Source: Paracoccaceae bacterium
GTDB taxonomy: Bacteria > Pseudomonadota > Alphaproteobacteria > Rhodobacterales > Rhodobacteraceae
Assembly (NCBI GenBank): GCA_009920815.1
Contig: RFZH01000121.1
Location: forward strand, 1-7,035
Reading direction: 5' to 3'
DNA length: 7,035 nucleotides
Positions 1 through 5,372 of the stretch are shown here, one piece after another (the first letter of the stretch is position 1; each line of letters opens with the position of its first letter). The position numbers and the translations under genes are program-made. The notes under the pieces are model-generated. The model did no database searches, was not told the DNA's origin, and saw only the letters and a program-made list of their open reading frames with translations.

Positions 1-191
1 GCAGCGCATCAGATGCGTATAACATGGCGCTATCGCAAAGGCGCGCCGATGCTGTTGCTGCAATCGCGCGCAGTGCAGGCGTCAACGTCGCAGAGGTTGT
101 CGGATATGGCGAACGCAAACCACGCGCCACAAATGCGACAACCGCGGGCATGGCACAAAACCGCCGTGTCGAAATCGTGTGTATTCAGTAA
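1..191 (+). CDS. OmpA-family outer-membrane/peptidoglycan-binding protein, C-terminal end (5' truncated by window)
   Basis: An open frame enters from the left edge (first full codon at 3) and ends at TAA 189-191. The visible 62 residues begin SASDAYNMALSQRRADAVAA and end AGMAQNRRVEIVCIQ. This is the C-terminal half of the OmpA_C (OmpA/MotB) domain: the SDAYNxxLSxRRAxAV helix, a VxGYGE turn, and the closing NRRVEIV strand. In the family this periplasmic domain binds the diaminopimelate of peptidoglycan and tethers the outer membrane. The N-terminal part lies outside the window, so I cannot tell whether it is a beta-barrel OmpA, a Pal-like lipoprotein or another fusion. The final CIQ after the usual RRVEIV strand is a short extension. 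The next gene, a lipoprotein, begins 12 nt downstream and is probably co-transcribed. The family call is secure; the subtype is unknown. Confidence 0.9.
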   Translation, partial: SASDAYNMALSQRRADAVAAIARSAGVNVAEVVGYGERKPRATNATTAGMAQNRRVEIVCIQ

Positions 192-203
192 AAGGAGCTG
201 GAC

Positions 204-548
204 ATGAAACTTACAAAACAATTGTTTGGCTTTGGCACAATCTTGATCACCTTGTCAGCGTGCGGCGGTGACAGCGGAGCGATACTTTCGATGATCAATA
301 GCCGCGAAAGCACAGGTGGAAATTACGCAGTTGACGGCGGACCCGACTCAAAGCCATTGACCGAATTAAAGGCTGGCATTTGGGTTGATCCAAACGGCTG
401 TCACCATTGGATCATTGATGATGGCATCGAAGGATATATGGATGCACGCCGTTCCCCTGATGGGCGCGCCGTTTGCGACGACACAGCAACACCCGGCACC
501 ATTCTCGGTGATTACAAAGCAGGCAGTGCCGACGCAAAAGGGATCTAA
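204..548 (+). CDS. Small outer-membrane-type lipoprotein of unknown function
   Basis: A 114-residue protein with a lipoprotein signal peptide: a short basic start (MKLTK), a hydrophobic stretch at about residues 6-17, and lipobox LSAC with the lipidated Cys at 20. Gly at +2 rather than Asp argues for export to the outer membrane. The mature part has a low-complexity linker (about 21-55), then a compact segment at about 57-91 reading GIWVDPNGCHHWIIDDG then EGYMDARRSPDGRAVC. This contains two Cys (66 and 91) that could form a disulfide in the periplasm. From memory, similar GIWVDP.GC.HW..DDG.EGY segments occur beside or inside roseobacter OmpA-like proteins, which fits the OmpA gene 12 nt upstream; this is inference. 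The start is supported by AAGGAG at 192-197, 6 nt before the ATG. The function is not recognised. A role in envelope integrity together with the OmpA protein is a guess from context. Confidence 0.8.
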   Translation: MKLTKQLFGFGTILITLSACGGDSGAILSMINSRESTGGNYAVDGGPDSKPLTELKAGIWVDPNGCHHWIIDDGIEGYMDARRSPDGRAVCDDTATPGTILGDYKAGSADAKGI

Positions 549-563
549 ATACTGCGAACATAA

Positions 564-588
564 AAAAGCCCGCAACCTGCGGGCTTTT
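564..588. terminator. Bidirectional intrinsic terminator between lipoprotein gene and fabI
   Basis: A perfect 11-bp inverted repeat, AAAAGCCCGCA / TGCGGGCTTTT, around a 3-nt ACC loop. The GC-rich core is flanked by A-tract and T-tract, so it reads as a rho-independent terminator on both strands. It sits 15 nt after the lipoprotein stop and ends 3 nt from the fabI stop codon, serving the two converging transcription units. Confidence 0.9.
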
Positions 589-591
589 CAT

Positions 592-1377
592 TTAGATATT
601 TTCTGGCTGCGGCATACCCAAGACATGATAGCCGCCATCCACCCGAATAATTTCCCCCGTCGTGCAGGCACCTGCGTCGGAAATTAAATAAACTGCGGTC
701 CCGCCTACGGCTTCAAGGGTTGCGTTTGACCGCAAGGGCGCGTTCGTATCGGTGTGCTTATAGGTCTTGCGTGCGCCGCCAATGGCCGCACCAGCCAACG
801 TTTTCATTGGACCGGGTGAAATTGCATTTACACGAATACCGTCTGGACCCAAGTCATTGGCCAAATATCGTGTGGTCGCCTCTAACGCTGCTTTTGCAAC
901 ACCCATGACGTTATAGAAAGGCGTCACGCGGTTTGACCCTTGATAGGTCAGTGTGATCAATGTTCCGCCATTCTCCACCATCATCGGGTGCGCGCGCCGC
1001 GCCACTTCGATGAAAGAATAGGCCGAAATATCCAGAGAATTTTTGAAATTCGCGCGGCTCGTGTTCACAAAGCGGCCCGTCAATTCGTTTTTGTCAGAAT
1101 AGGCAATTGCATGGATGACAAAATCAATCGTCGGCCAACGCGCCGCCAATTGATCAAATGCGGCATCTAAGGACGCATCATTGGTCACGTCCACATCGAC
1201 CATGAAATCTGACCCCACGGATGCCGCCAAGGGTGCCAGTCGCGAACCAAATGCCTCGCCCTGATAGGTAAACGCCAATTCTGCGCCTGCCTCGGCACAG
1301 GCCTTGGCAATACCCCAAGCGATCGAACGTTCATTTGCAACGCCCATCACCAAACCGCGTTTACCGGCTAACTGCAT
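592..1377 (-). CDS. fabI: Enoyl-[acyl-carrier-protein] reductase (NADH), FabI
   Basis: A 261-residue short-chain dehydrogenase of the FabI type, full length for the family. It reduces trans-2-enoyl-ACP to acyl-ACP, the last step of each cytosolic elongation cycle. Visible features: the FabI nucleotide-binding loop GVANERSIAWGIA (12-24); the catalytic pair Tyr145 and Tyr155 with Lys162 (Y-x6-K, within TPFYNVMGVAK); the substrate-loop segment SPGPMKTLAGAAI (188-199); and the C-terminal DGGYHVLGMP. Ala92 stands where E. coli FabI has Gly93, a position known to affect triclosan/diazaborine binding, but Ala there is natural in some sensitive FabIs. The start is fixed by an in-frame TAG four codons upstream and an AGGA (complement of 1385-1388) 7 nt before the ATG. 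It follows fabB on the same strand with an 82-nt gap holding palindromic structures, so it may have its own promoter. Confidence 0.95.
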   Translation of the reverse strand: MQLAGKRGLVMGVANERSIAWGIAKACAEAGAELAFTYQGEAFGSRLAPLAASVGSDFMVDVDVTNDASLDAAFDQLAARWPTIDFVIHAIAYSDKNELTGRFVNTSRANFKNSLDISAYSFIEVARRAHPMMVENGGTLITLTYQGSNRVTPFYNVMGVAKAALEATTRYLANDLGPDGIRVNAISPGPMKTLAGAAIGGARKTYKHTDTNAPLRSNATLEAVGGTAVYLISDAGACTTGEIIRVDGGYHVLGMPQPENI

Positions 1378-1394
1378 CTCAAGATCCTACTTTC

Positions 1395-1408
1395 ATTTTT
1401 GCAAAAAT
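1395..1408. promoter_or_regulatory. 14-bp perfect palindrome ATTTTTGCAAAAAT upstream of fabI
   Basis: ATTTTTGCAAAAAT is its own reverse complement and lies 17-30 nt before the fabI start codon on the - strand. Such a site could be an operator or part of the fabI promoter. Equally, it could simply be the conserved edge of the adjacent intergenic element (1395-1453). The palindrome is seen directly; its function is not known. Confidence 0.45.
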
Positions 1409-1433
1409 ACTCTGGGTGAATTGGCCATAGGCC

Positions 1434-1452
1434 AAGAGGGCAAAGCCCTCTT
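1434..1452. terminator. Hairpin after the fabB remnant (possible terminator or attenuator)
   Basis: A perfect 8-bp stem AAGAGGGC/GCCCTCTT with an AAA loop, starting 7 nt beyond the stop of the fabB C-terminal remnant. On the - strand it is not followed by a clean U-run, since GGCC of the next hairpin follows. It may therefore act as a 3' stabiliser or partial attenuator between fabB and fabI rather than a full stop. On the + strand it resembles an intrinsic terminator but has no obvious gene to terminate. Confidence 0.4.
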
Positions 1453-1459
1453 TACCATT

Positions 1460-1525
1460 TTATCCGCGATATTTTGACATGAGCATCGACCCGTTGGTCC
1501 CACCAAAGCCAAAACTGTTGGTCAT
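1460..1525 (-). other. fabB: Out-of-frame remnant of the FabB C-terminus
   Basis: Translating the - strand from the ATG at 1525-1523 gives 21 codons containing TNSFGFGGTNGSM and ending SKYRG, then TAA. NSFGFGGTN is the invariant C-terminal loop of beta-ketoacyl-ACP synthases. The remnant overlaps the end of the main fabB frame by 4 nt (ATGA). It has no ribosome-binding site placed for independent translation and makes no sense as a separate peptide, so it marks the far side of the deletion junction. Confidence 0.9.
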
Positions 1526-2556
1526 TCTTGCGCGCCTGTGGCACCTTGGCTGTGACCTGTCATCGATTTGGTCGAACTGATCAATGGCGTGTTGCCGCGA
1601 CCAAAAACGCGGCGGACTGCTTCAACTTCGCCGATGTCACCCACGGGTGTGGATGTGCCGTGCGCGTTGATATAACCCACTTTGCGATCTGATCCCAACG
1701 TTTCCAACGCCATGCGCATGGCGCGTTCGCCACCCTCGCCCGATGGCGCGACCATGTCGGCCCCGTCAGATGTCGCGCCGTACCCTGTGACCTCGGCATA
1801 GATTTTCGCACCGCGGGCCAAGGCATGGCTCAGCTCTTCCAACACGACAATGCCGCCGCCGCCGCCAATGACGAATCCATCGCGGTTAGCGTCAAATGCG
1901 CGGGATGCTTTTTCAGGCGTGTCATTGTATTTCGACGACATGGCCCCCATCGCATCAAACAAACACGATAGCGTCCAATCCAATTCTTCGCCACCGCCCG
2001 CAAACATCACATCCTGCTTGCCGAGCATGATTTGCTCGGCAGCATTGCCGATGCAATGCAGTGATGTCGAACAAGCCGACGTGATCGAATAATTGATGCC
2101 CTTGATCTTGTACGCGGTCGACAGGTTTGCCGATATTGTAGAAGACATACACTTTGGAACAGCAAACGGTCCGATACGCTTGGGCGATCCGGAATTTTGC
2201 ACAACCTGATGCGCGGCCAACATCGCGCTGGTCGATGGACCACCTGATCCGGCAATTAAACCAGTGCGTGGATTAACAACATCACTTTCCTCAAGCCCTG
2301 CATCAGCAATCGCTTGTTCCATCGCGATATAGGCATAAGCCGCGCCTGGCCCCATGAACCGCAACGTGCGCTTATCCACATGATCGGTGATGTCCAACTT
2401 TACATTGCCGGCAATCTGGCTGCGGAAACCGCGCTCGGCCATATCGGCGTTTGCGGTGATCCCTGACTTGCCTGCTTTCAAACTGGCCAATACTTCAGTT
2501 GCGTTATTTCCGATTGAGGATACAACACCCAATCCTGTAACCACGACTCTGCGCAT
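1460..2556 (-). pseudogene. fabB: 3-oxoacyl-ACP synthase I (KAS I, FabB), disrupted by an in-gene deletion and frameshift near the 3' end
   Basis: The readable frame is 1522-2556, 344 residues from MRRVVVTGLGVVSS, against about 405-409 for intact FabB. KAS I normally elongates acyl-ACP, including the cis-3-decenoyl product of FabA. The thiolase-fold catalytic residues are all present: Cys162 (TSACSTS), His299 (NAHGTSTPVGD), Lys330 and His335 (TKSMTGHSQGATG). The frame then ends GAQE followed by TGA. Immediately after, in another frame, lies the normal C-terminus TNSFGFGGTNGSMLMSKYRG with TAA at 1460-1462. About 43 codons that should join these parts are absent, and the join is out of frame, consistent with a deletion of 3n+1 nt (about 130). 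The product would lack the last core helix and strands and the gating GFGGTN loop, so it is probably inactive, unless the join is an assembly error. The start is supported by AAGGAG 8 nt upstream. fabA ends 24 nt before, so the two are co-transcribed. Confidence 0.85.
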
Positions 2557-2580
2557 AGTGGTCTCCTTTTTATTGGCCTA

Positions 2581-3090
2581 TTATGATTCTGAAAGCGCGA
2601 CTTTCATGTCTTTCACTTGATAAATGATGTCGCCATCCGCCTCGACGATGCCGTCGGCAACGCCCATGGTCAAACGACGCGTTTGGACGGCTTTGGTGAA
2701 ATTCACGCGATAGGTTAGCATTTTGCGATCTGGACGGACCATGCCGGTCAATTTGACTTCGCCCACGCCTAGTGCGTAACCGCGTCCCTGCCAGCCACGC
2801 CAACCAAGGTTAAAGCCAGTCAGCTGCCACAAACCGTCCAATCCCAAACATCCAGGCATGATAGGGTTGCCCGGGAAATGGCAATCAAAGAACCAAAGAT
2901 CTGGCGTTATATCAAATTCCGCGATCACATGCCCCTTGCCATGTTCTCCGCCATCTCCGCTGATTTCGGTGATGCGATCCATCATCAACATTGGGGGGGC
3001 TGGCAATTGCGCATTGCCCGGCCCAAACAATTCACCGCGGGCGCATTTCAACAAATCATCGCGGTCAAAGCTGGATGGAAAGTTCGACAT
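2581..3090 (-). CDS. fabA: 3-hydroxydecanoyl-[acyl-carrier-protein] dehydratase/isomerase, FabA
   Basis: A 169-residue hotdog-fold enzyme, near-identical in length to E. coli FabA. It dehydrates 3-hydroxydecanoyl-ACP and isomerises trans-2- to cis-3-decenoyl-ACP, the entry to anaerobic unsaturated fatty acid synthesis in the cytosol. The FabA signature is complete: catalytic His71 in FFDCHFPGNPIMPG, Asp85 in CLGLDGLWQL, then the GYALGVGEVKLTG strand and RRLTMGVADG. The N-terminus LLKCARGELFGPGNAQLPAPP is also characteristic. I chose the ATG at 3088-3090 over an in-frame TTG three codons upstream because the Shine-Dalgarno AGGGA (complement of 3101-3105) lies 10 nt before the ATG and would touch the TTG. 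fabB follows after 24 nt, so the two share a transcript. The promoter must lie in the gap shared with divergent irr. The 7-C run in the coding strand (2993-2999) does not break the frame. Confidence 0.96.
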   Translation of the reverse strand: MSNFPSSFDRDDLLKCARGELFGPGNAQLPAPPMLMMDRITEISGDGGEHGKGHVIAEFDITPDLWFFDCHFPGNPIMPGCLGLDGLWQLTGFNLGWRGWQGRGYALGVGEVKLTGMVRPDRKMLTYRVNFTKAVQTRRLTMGVADGIVEADGDIIYQVKDMKVALSES

Positions 3091-3254
3091 GAGGTACAAT
3101 TCCCTGATTTATTTCGTATCTTATTTCTTCCTCTATCACCCGCGCGACACGTCTTGCAAGCCTTCGGTCGACCTTAGGGCAAGGAATTGAATTAAAACCA
3201 TTGAAAATTGGCGCGAGACTGTATTAATTATAAAACTGTAGGAAAGAGGCACGC
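3091..3254. promoter_or_regulatory. Divergent intergenic region carrying the fabA and irr promoters
   Basis: 164 nt between the fabA and irr start codons; both transcription units must start here. For fabA (- strand) a weak candidate is -35 TTGCAA (3154-3159) and -10 TAGAGG (complement of 3130-3135), spacing 18. For irr (+ strand), TTGAAA at 3201-3206 precedes an AT-rich stretch TATTAATTATAAAA (3222-3235), in which a -10 could sit at several registers, none ideal. irr has GGAAAGAGG (3241-3249) as its ribosome-binding region, 5 nt before the ATG. I see no convincing Irr, Fur or FadR-type dyad, though the AT-rich run near irr is where autoregulation would be expected. Confidence 0.5.
3101..3105 (-). 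promoter_or_regulatory. fabA ribosome-binding site (decides the start)
   Basis: AGGGA on the - strand lies 10 nt from the ATG at 3088-3090 but only 1 nt from the alternative TTG at 3097-3099. It therefore supports the 169-residue form beginning MSNFPSSFDR. Confidence 0.6.
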
Positions 3255-3674
3255 ATGACGATCACTTCGACAGACCGCGCAAGAGAATGGCTAAGCAAAT
3301 CAGATCTTAGACCCACGCGACAAAGAATTATTTTGGCCGAAGCACTGATCGGTGACGGGCGCCATCGTCATGTCACTGCCGAAAGCTTGTTTGAACAAAC
3401 ACATCATTTTGGCGAAAAGGTATCTTTGGCGACTGTGTATAACACATTGCGCGCCTTTTGCGATGCTGGACTTTTGCAAGAAGTCTCGGTCGACGGAACC
3501 AAAAGCTATTTCGACACGAATACGCATGACCATCCCCATTTTTATTGGGAAAATGACGGCAAGCTCACTGATGCGCCTGCTGATCAGTTACGGATCATCC
3601 AATTGCCCGATGCCCCAGATGGTGCTGAAATCGCCTCAGTCGACGTTGTGATCCGCCTGCGCAAAAAAGGATAA
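3255..3674 (+). CDS. irr: Irr-type iron response transcriptional regulator (Fur family)
   Basis: A 139-residue Fur-superfamily winged-helix regulator. The DNA-binding half shows RPTRQRIILAEAL (19-31), HVTAESLF (39-46) and the recognition helix VSLATVYNTLRAFCDAGLL (56-74). The dimerisation half has YFDTNTHDHPHFYW (85-98), where the His91/His93/His95 cluster is the probable metal/heme site, and ends in a DVVIRLRKK strand. It lacks the CxxC zinc pairs of true Fur and Zur. This, with the cluster position opposite fabA, supports Irr, which in alphaproteobacteria represses or activates iron-uptake, heme-synthesis and iron-using genes when heme is scarce. The N-terminal GCPC heme regulatory motif of Bradyrhizobium Irr is absent; Cys69 is the only Cys. 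Such HRM-less Irr proteins are known and are thought to sense heme through the His cluster. The downstream MDR gene starts 4 nt after the stop. Irr rather than Mur or PerR is well supported but not proven. Confidence 0.88.
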   Translation: MTITSTDRAREWLSKSDLRPTRQRIILAEALIGDGRHRHVTAESLFEQTHHFGEKVSLATVYNTLRAFCDAGLLQEVSVDGTKSYFDTNTHDHPHFYWENDGKLTDAPADQLRIIQLPDAPDGAEIASVDVVIRLRKKG

Positions 3675-3678
3675 CCCT

Positions 3679-4662
3679 ATGAAATCGATGATCTATTCAA
3701 AATTCGGGCCCGCGTCCGAAGTCATTTCCTATGCCGATTTGGATCAACCCAAACCTCATTCGGGCGAAGTTCTGGTCAAGCTGACGTTTTCAGGGGCCAA
3801 TCCATCAGACGCCAAAGCGCGTAGCGGCAATCGCCCAGGCGTGACCAAACCAGCGTTTGACGTTATCATTCCAAATTCAGACGGTTCAGGTGAAATTATT
3901 GCTGTCGGCGATGGTGTTTCGCGCGTTCGTATTGGCGATCGGGTCTGGATCTGGAATGGCCAATGGCAAAGACCCTTTGGCACGGCGGCCGAATTTATCG
4001 CGCTTCCGTCTGATCAGGCGGTCAAAATGCCCGAAACCATGTCGTTTGAAACAGGCGCCTGTTTGGGCATACCTGGATTAACCGCGGCGCATTCGGTTTT
4101 TGGCGGTGGCCCAATTACTGGGAAAACCTTGCTGATTTCTGGCGGCGCGGGTTCGGTTGGGCATATTGCCATTCAGCTTGCCAAATGGGGCGGTGCCACA
4201 GTGATCGCAACAGGATCCCCTAACGGGTTCGATCGCATGCGCGCCGCGGGTGCCGATCATGTGTTGGATTATCGATCCCCAACCCTAGCCCAAGACATTC
4301 TTGCCATCATGCCCCAGGGTGTTGATCGTGCGGTCGAGGTTGAATTTGGCGAAAACGTCAATCTTTTGCACCAAGTGGTCCGCGCTAACGGGACAATCGC
4401 TGCCTATGGATCGGCCAAAGATATGGCGCCCACCCTGCCCTTTGGTCCGTATTTGTTCAAAGCCATCACAATTGACGTTGTGCTGATCTACATTTTACCG
4501 AAACGCGCGCGCGATGCAGCGATTGATATTTTGCACCGCGCACATGACGATGGCGCTTTCAGACCTGATGTTCAGATAATTTATGATCTGAACGACTGTG
4601 CCGCCGCCCATGATGCGACCCTGACCCCAGGCAGATCAGGCGCGATTTTATTGAAAATCTAG
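3679..4662 (+). CDS. NADPH:quinone oxidoreductase-like MDR-family protein (zeta-crystallin type)
   Basis: A 327-residue medium-chain dehydrogenase/reductase of the zinc-free quinone oxidoreductase type. The N-terminal GroES-like domain (about 1-125) carries SGANPSDAKARSG (38-50) and the IPNSDGSGEIIAVGDGV strand-turn (64-80), followed by GDRVW (86-90). The Rossmann domain (about 130-260) has the NADPH-binding GGAGSVGHIAIQLAKWGGA (155-173) and GADHVLDYR (191-199). The Cys/His zinc ligands of alcohol dehydrogenases are absent. The family reduces quinones or alpha,beta-unsaturated carbonyls with NADPH in the cytosol; the actual substrate cannot be read. It begins 4 nt after irr, and its ribosome-binding site AAAGGA (3666-3671) is inside the last irr codons, so the two are co-transcribed and probably translationally coupled. 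That makes it a possible target of the same iron-linked regulation. A hairpin terminator follows. Confidence 0.9.
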   Translation: MKSMIYSKFGPASEVISYADLDQPKPHSGEVLVKLTFSGANPSDAKARSGNRPGVTKPAFDVIIPNSDGSGEIIAVGDGVSRVRIGDRVWIWNGQWQRPFGTAAEFIALPSDQAVKMPETMSFETGACLGIPGLTAAHSVFGGGPITGKTLLISGGAGSVGHIAIQLAKWGGATVIATGSPNGFDRMRAAGADHVLDYRSPTLAQDILAIMPQGVDRAVEVEFGENVNLLHQVVRANGTIAAYGSAKDMAPTLPFGPYLFKAITIDVVLIYILPKRARDAAIDILHRAHDDGAFRPDVQIIYDLNDCAAAHDATLTPGRSGAILLKI

Positions 4663-4685
4663 GACTTTTGCTTTGTAAAAACACG

Positions 4686-4716
4686 AATGGCGCACGGTGA
4701 CGGACCGCGCGCCATT
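4686..4716. terminator. Terminator hairpin after the MDR gene
   Basis: The stem AATGGCGC / GCGCCATT (8 bp) continues past one A/C mismatch into CGGT / ACCG around a GACGG loop. It is followed on the + strand by TGAATTTTCAA. It lies 23 nt after the MDR stop in a 95-nt gap between convergent genes and probably ends the irr-MDR transcript. The T-tract is imperfect. On the - strand it may also serve the FKBP gene, which ends at 4758. Confidence 0.65.
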
Positions 4717-4757
4717 TGAATTTTCAATAAATGCCACGCATTCAATGCAGTGTCGAT

Positions 4758-5189
4758 TTACGGATTGATTGCTACAATCTCGAATGCAAATGTCAGGTCT
4801 TTGCCTGCCAGCGGGTGGTTGGCGTCCAAGGTGACCTCGGTTTCTGTGACCTCAACCACAGTAACAGACATTGCGTGACCATCAGGGGTTTGGACCTGAA
4901 GCTGAGTTCCCAAGTCCAACGGAATATCTGCCGGTATCTCGGCACGGGGCACGGCTTGGCGGGCTTCTGGGTGGATTGGGCCATAGGCTTCTTTGCAATC
5001 AATCGTAACAGTCTTTTTTTCGCCCGCTGACATCCCTGAGAGCGCGTTATCAAGACCTGGAATGATCTGGCCGCTGCCAACCACGAATTCCAAAGGATCG
5101 CGGCCTTCTGAGCTGTCAAAAGTGGTGCCGTCATCCAAAGTGCCGGTGTAATGAATGCGAACGGTGTCACCCGCTTTTACTTGGGTCAT
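4758..5189 (-). CDS. FKBP-type peptidyl-prolyl cis-trans isomerase (SlyD-like)
   Basis: A 143-residue FKBP of the SlyD-like two-domain kind, a cytosolic prolyl isomerase and chaperone. The FKBP part shows KAGDTVRIHYTGTLDDG (5-21), TFDSSEGRDPLEFVVGSGQ (23-41), IIPGLDNALSGM (42-53) and GEKKTV (56-61). An insert-in-flap domain interrupts it from about 71 to 120 (EAYGPIHPEARQ onward). The chain returns with LDANHPLAGKDLTF (121-134) to close the FKBP sheet. The His/Cys-rich metal-binding tail of E. coli SlyD is missing, as in many short homologues. No signal peptide is seen. I chose the ATG at 5187-5189 (MTQVKAGD) over an in-frame TTG 12 codons upstream because GGAAG sits just before this ATG and family members begin here. 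It is monocistronic between a convergent MDR gene and a divergent dehalogenase. Confidence 0.93.
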   Translation of the reverse strand: MTQVKAGDTVRIHYTGTLDDGTTFDSSEGRDPLEFVVGSGQIIPGLDNALSGMSAGEKKTVTIDCKEAYGPIHPEARQAVPRAEIPADIPLDLGTQLQVQTPDGHAMSVTVVEVTETEVTLDANHPLAGKDLTFAFEIVAINP

Positions 5190-5193
5190 CTGT

Positions 5194-5198
5194 CTTCC
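5194..5198 (-). promoter_or_regulatory. Ribosome-binding site of the FKBP gene (decides the start)
   Basis: GGAAG on the - strand, 4 nt before the ATG at 5187-5189 (6 nt from its GGA). It supports the 143-residue form. The upstream TTG at 5223-5225 has no comparable site. Confidence 0.55.
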
Positions 5199-5254
5199 AA
5201 TCGTTTTTGGGGAGTGAATTTTCAAGGCCGCAGGTCATATGCGGGTGCTTGGCG

Positions 5255-5274
5255 TGACATAAATCTGCATGTCA
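5255..5274. repeat. Inverted repeat TGACAT-N8-ATGTCA
   Basis: A perfect 6-bp dyad with an 8-nt spacer (AAATCTGC), about 100 nt before the dehalogenase start and 66 nt before the FKBP start. It is a candidate operator for either promoter. A single 6+6 dyad can arise by chance, so the functional call is weak. Confidence 0.35.
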
Positions 5275-5360
5275 GCCCGTCGAAAGTAAACCCTTTGGAC
5301 AAGAAATTTTACGTTTAGGGCTTGGCCTTGGCCCGCCTGCGTGCTTACTCTGCCGCAAAT

Positions 5361-5365
5361 AAGGA
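5361..5365 (+). promoter_or_regulatory. Ribosome-binding site of the dehalogenase (decides the start)
   Basis: AAGGA lies 7 nt before the ATG at 5373, selecting that start over an in-frame TTG at 5322 that would add 17 residues unlike the family. Confidence 0.65.
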
Positions 5366-5372
5366 TTATAGA

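Larger units (their letters stand above)
1395..1453 (+). repeat. Composite intergenic element: palindrome, TACTCTGGGTGAA spacer, two adjacent hairpins
   Basis: Read on the + strand, the palindrome at 1395-1408 is followed by ACTCTGGGTGAA. Next comes hairpin A, TTGGCC-ATA-GGCCAA (1421-1435), and hairpin B, AAGAGGGC-AAA-GCCCTCTT (1434-1452), which share two A residues. Hairpin B plus the trailing T residues is terminator-like on the + strand, although the flanking genes run on the - strand. I recall the general form (TTTGCAAAAATACTC..GGG followed by a purine-rich hairpin) as a multi-copy intergenic sequence of roseobacters. This is from memory and not testable within one window, where only one copy is seen. 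It fills nearly all of the fabB-fabI gap. Confidence 0.5.
5190..5372. promoter_or_regulatory. Divergent intergenic region between FKBP gene and dehalogenase operon, with an inverted repeat
   Basis: 183 nt that must hold promoters in both directions. The clearest structure is TGACAT-N8-ATGTCA (5255-5274), extendable by GGC/GCC with one bulged G, a spacing plausible for a dimeric regulator's operator. A lesser hairpin CCGCA-N7-TGCGG lies at 5228-5244. I could not pick a convincing -35/-10 pair on either strand. AAGGA at 5361-5365 is the dehalogenase ribosome-binding site. Confidence 0.4.

Noticed and set aside
1460..1525. Short ATG-initiated frame overlapping the fabB stop by ATGA, as if a coupled small gene
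   Set aside because: Its residues are the invariant KAS C-terminal loop NSFGFGGTN, and it has no sensible ribosome-binding site; it is the severed end of fabB.
1581..2255. Several open frames on both strands inside fabB
   Set aside because: They are shadow frames; only the fabB frame shows family motifs, and the others have unlikely composition.
2993..2999. Run of seven G (C in the coding strand) in fabA as a possible frameshift
   Set aside because: The FabA reading LPAPPMLMMDR is continuous across the run and the whole protein is intact.
5310..5345. GC-rich GGGCTTGGCCTTGGCCCGCC as a possible attenuator hairpin
   Set aside because: The TTGGCC repeats can pair in several poor ways, no U-tract follows and no leader peptide is apparent.
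5322..5372. N-terminal extension of the dehalogenase from a TTG codon
   Set aside because: The extra 17 residues do not look like the family, no ribosome-binding site precedes the TTG, and AAGGA is placed correctly for the ATG at 5373.
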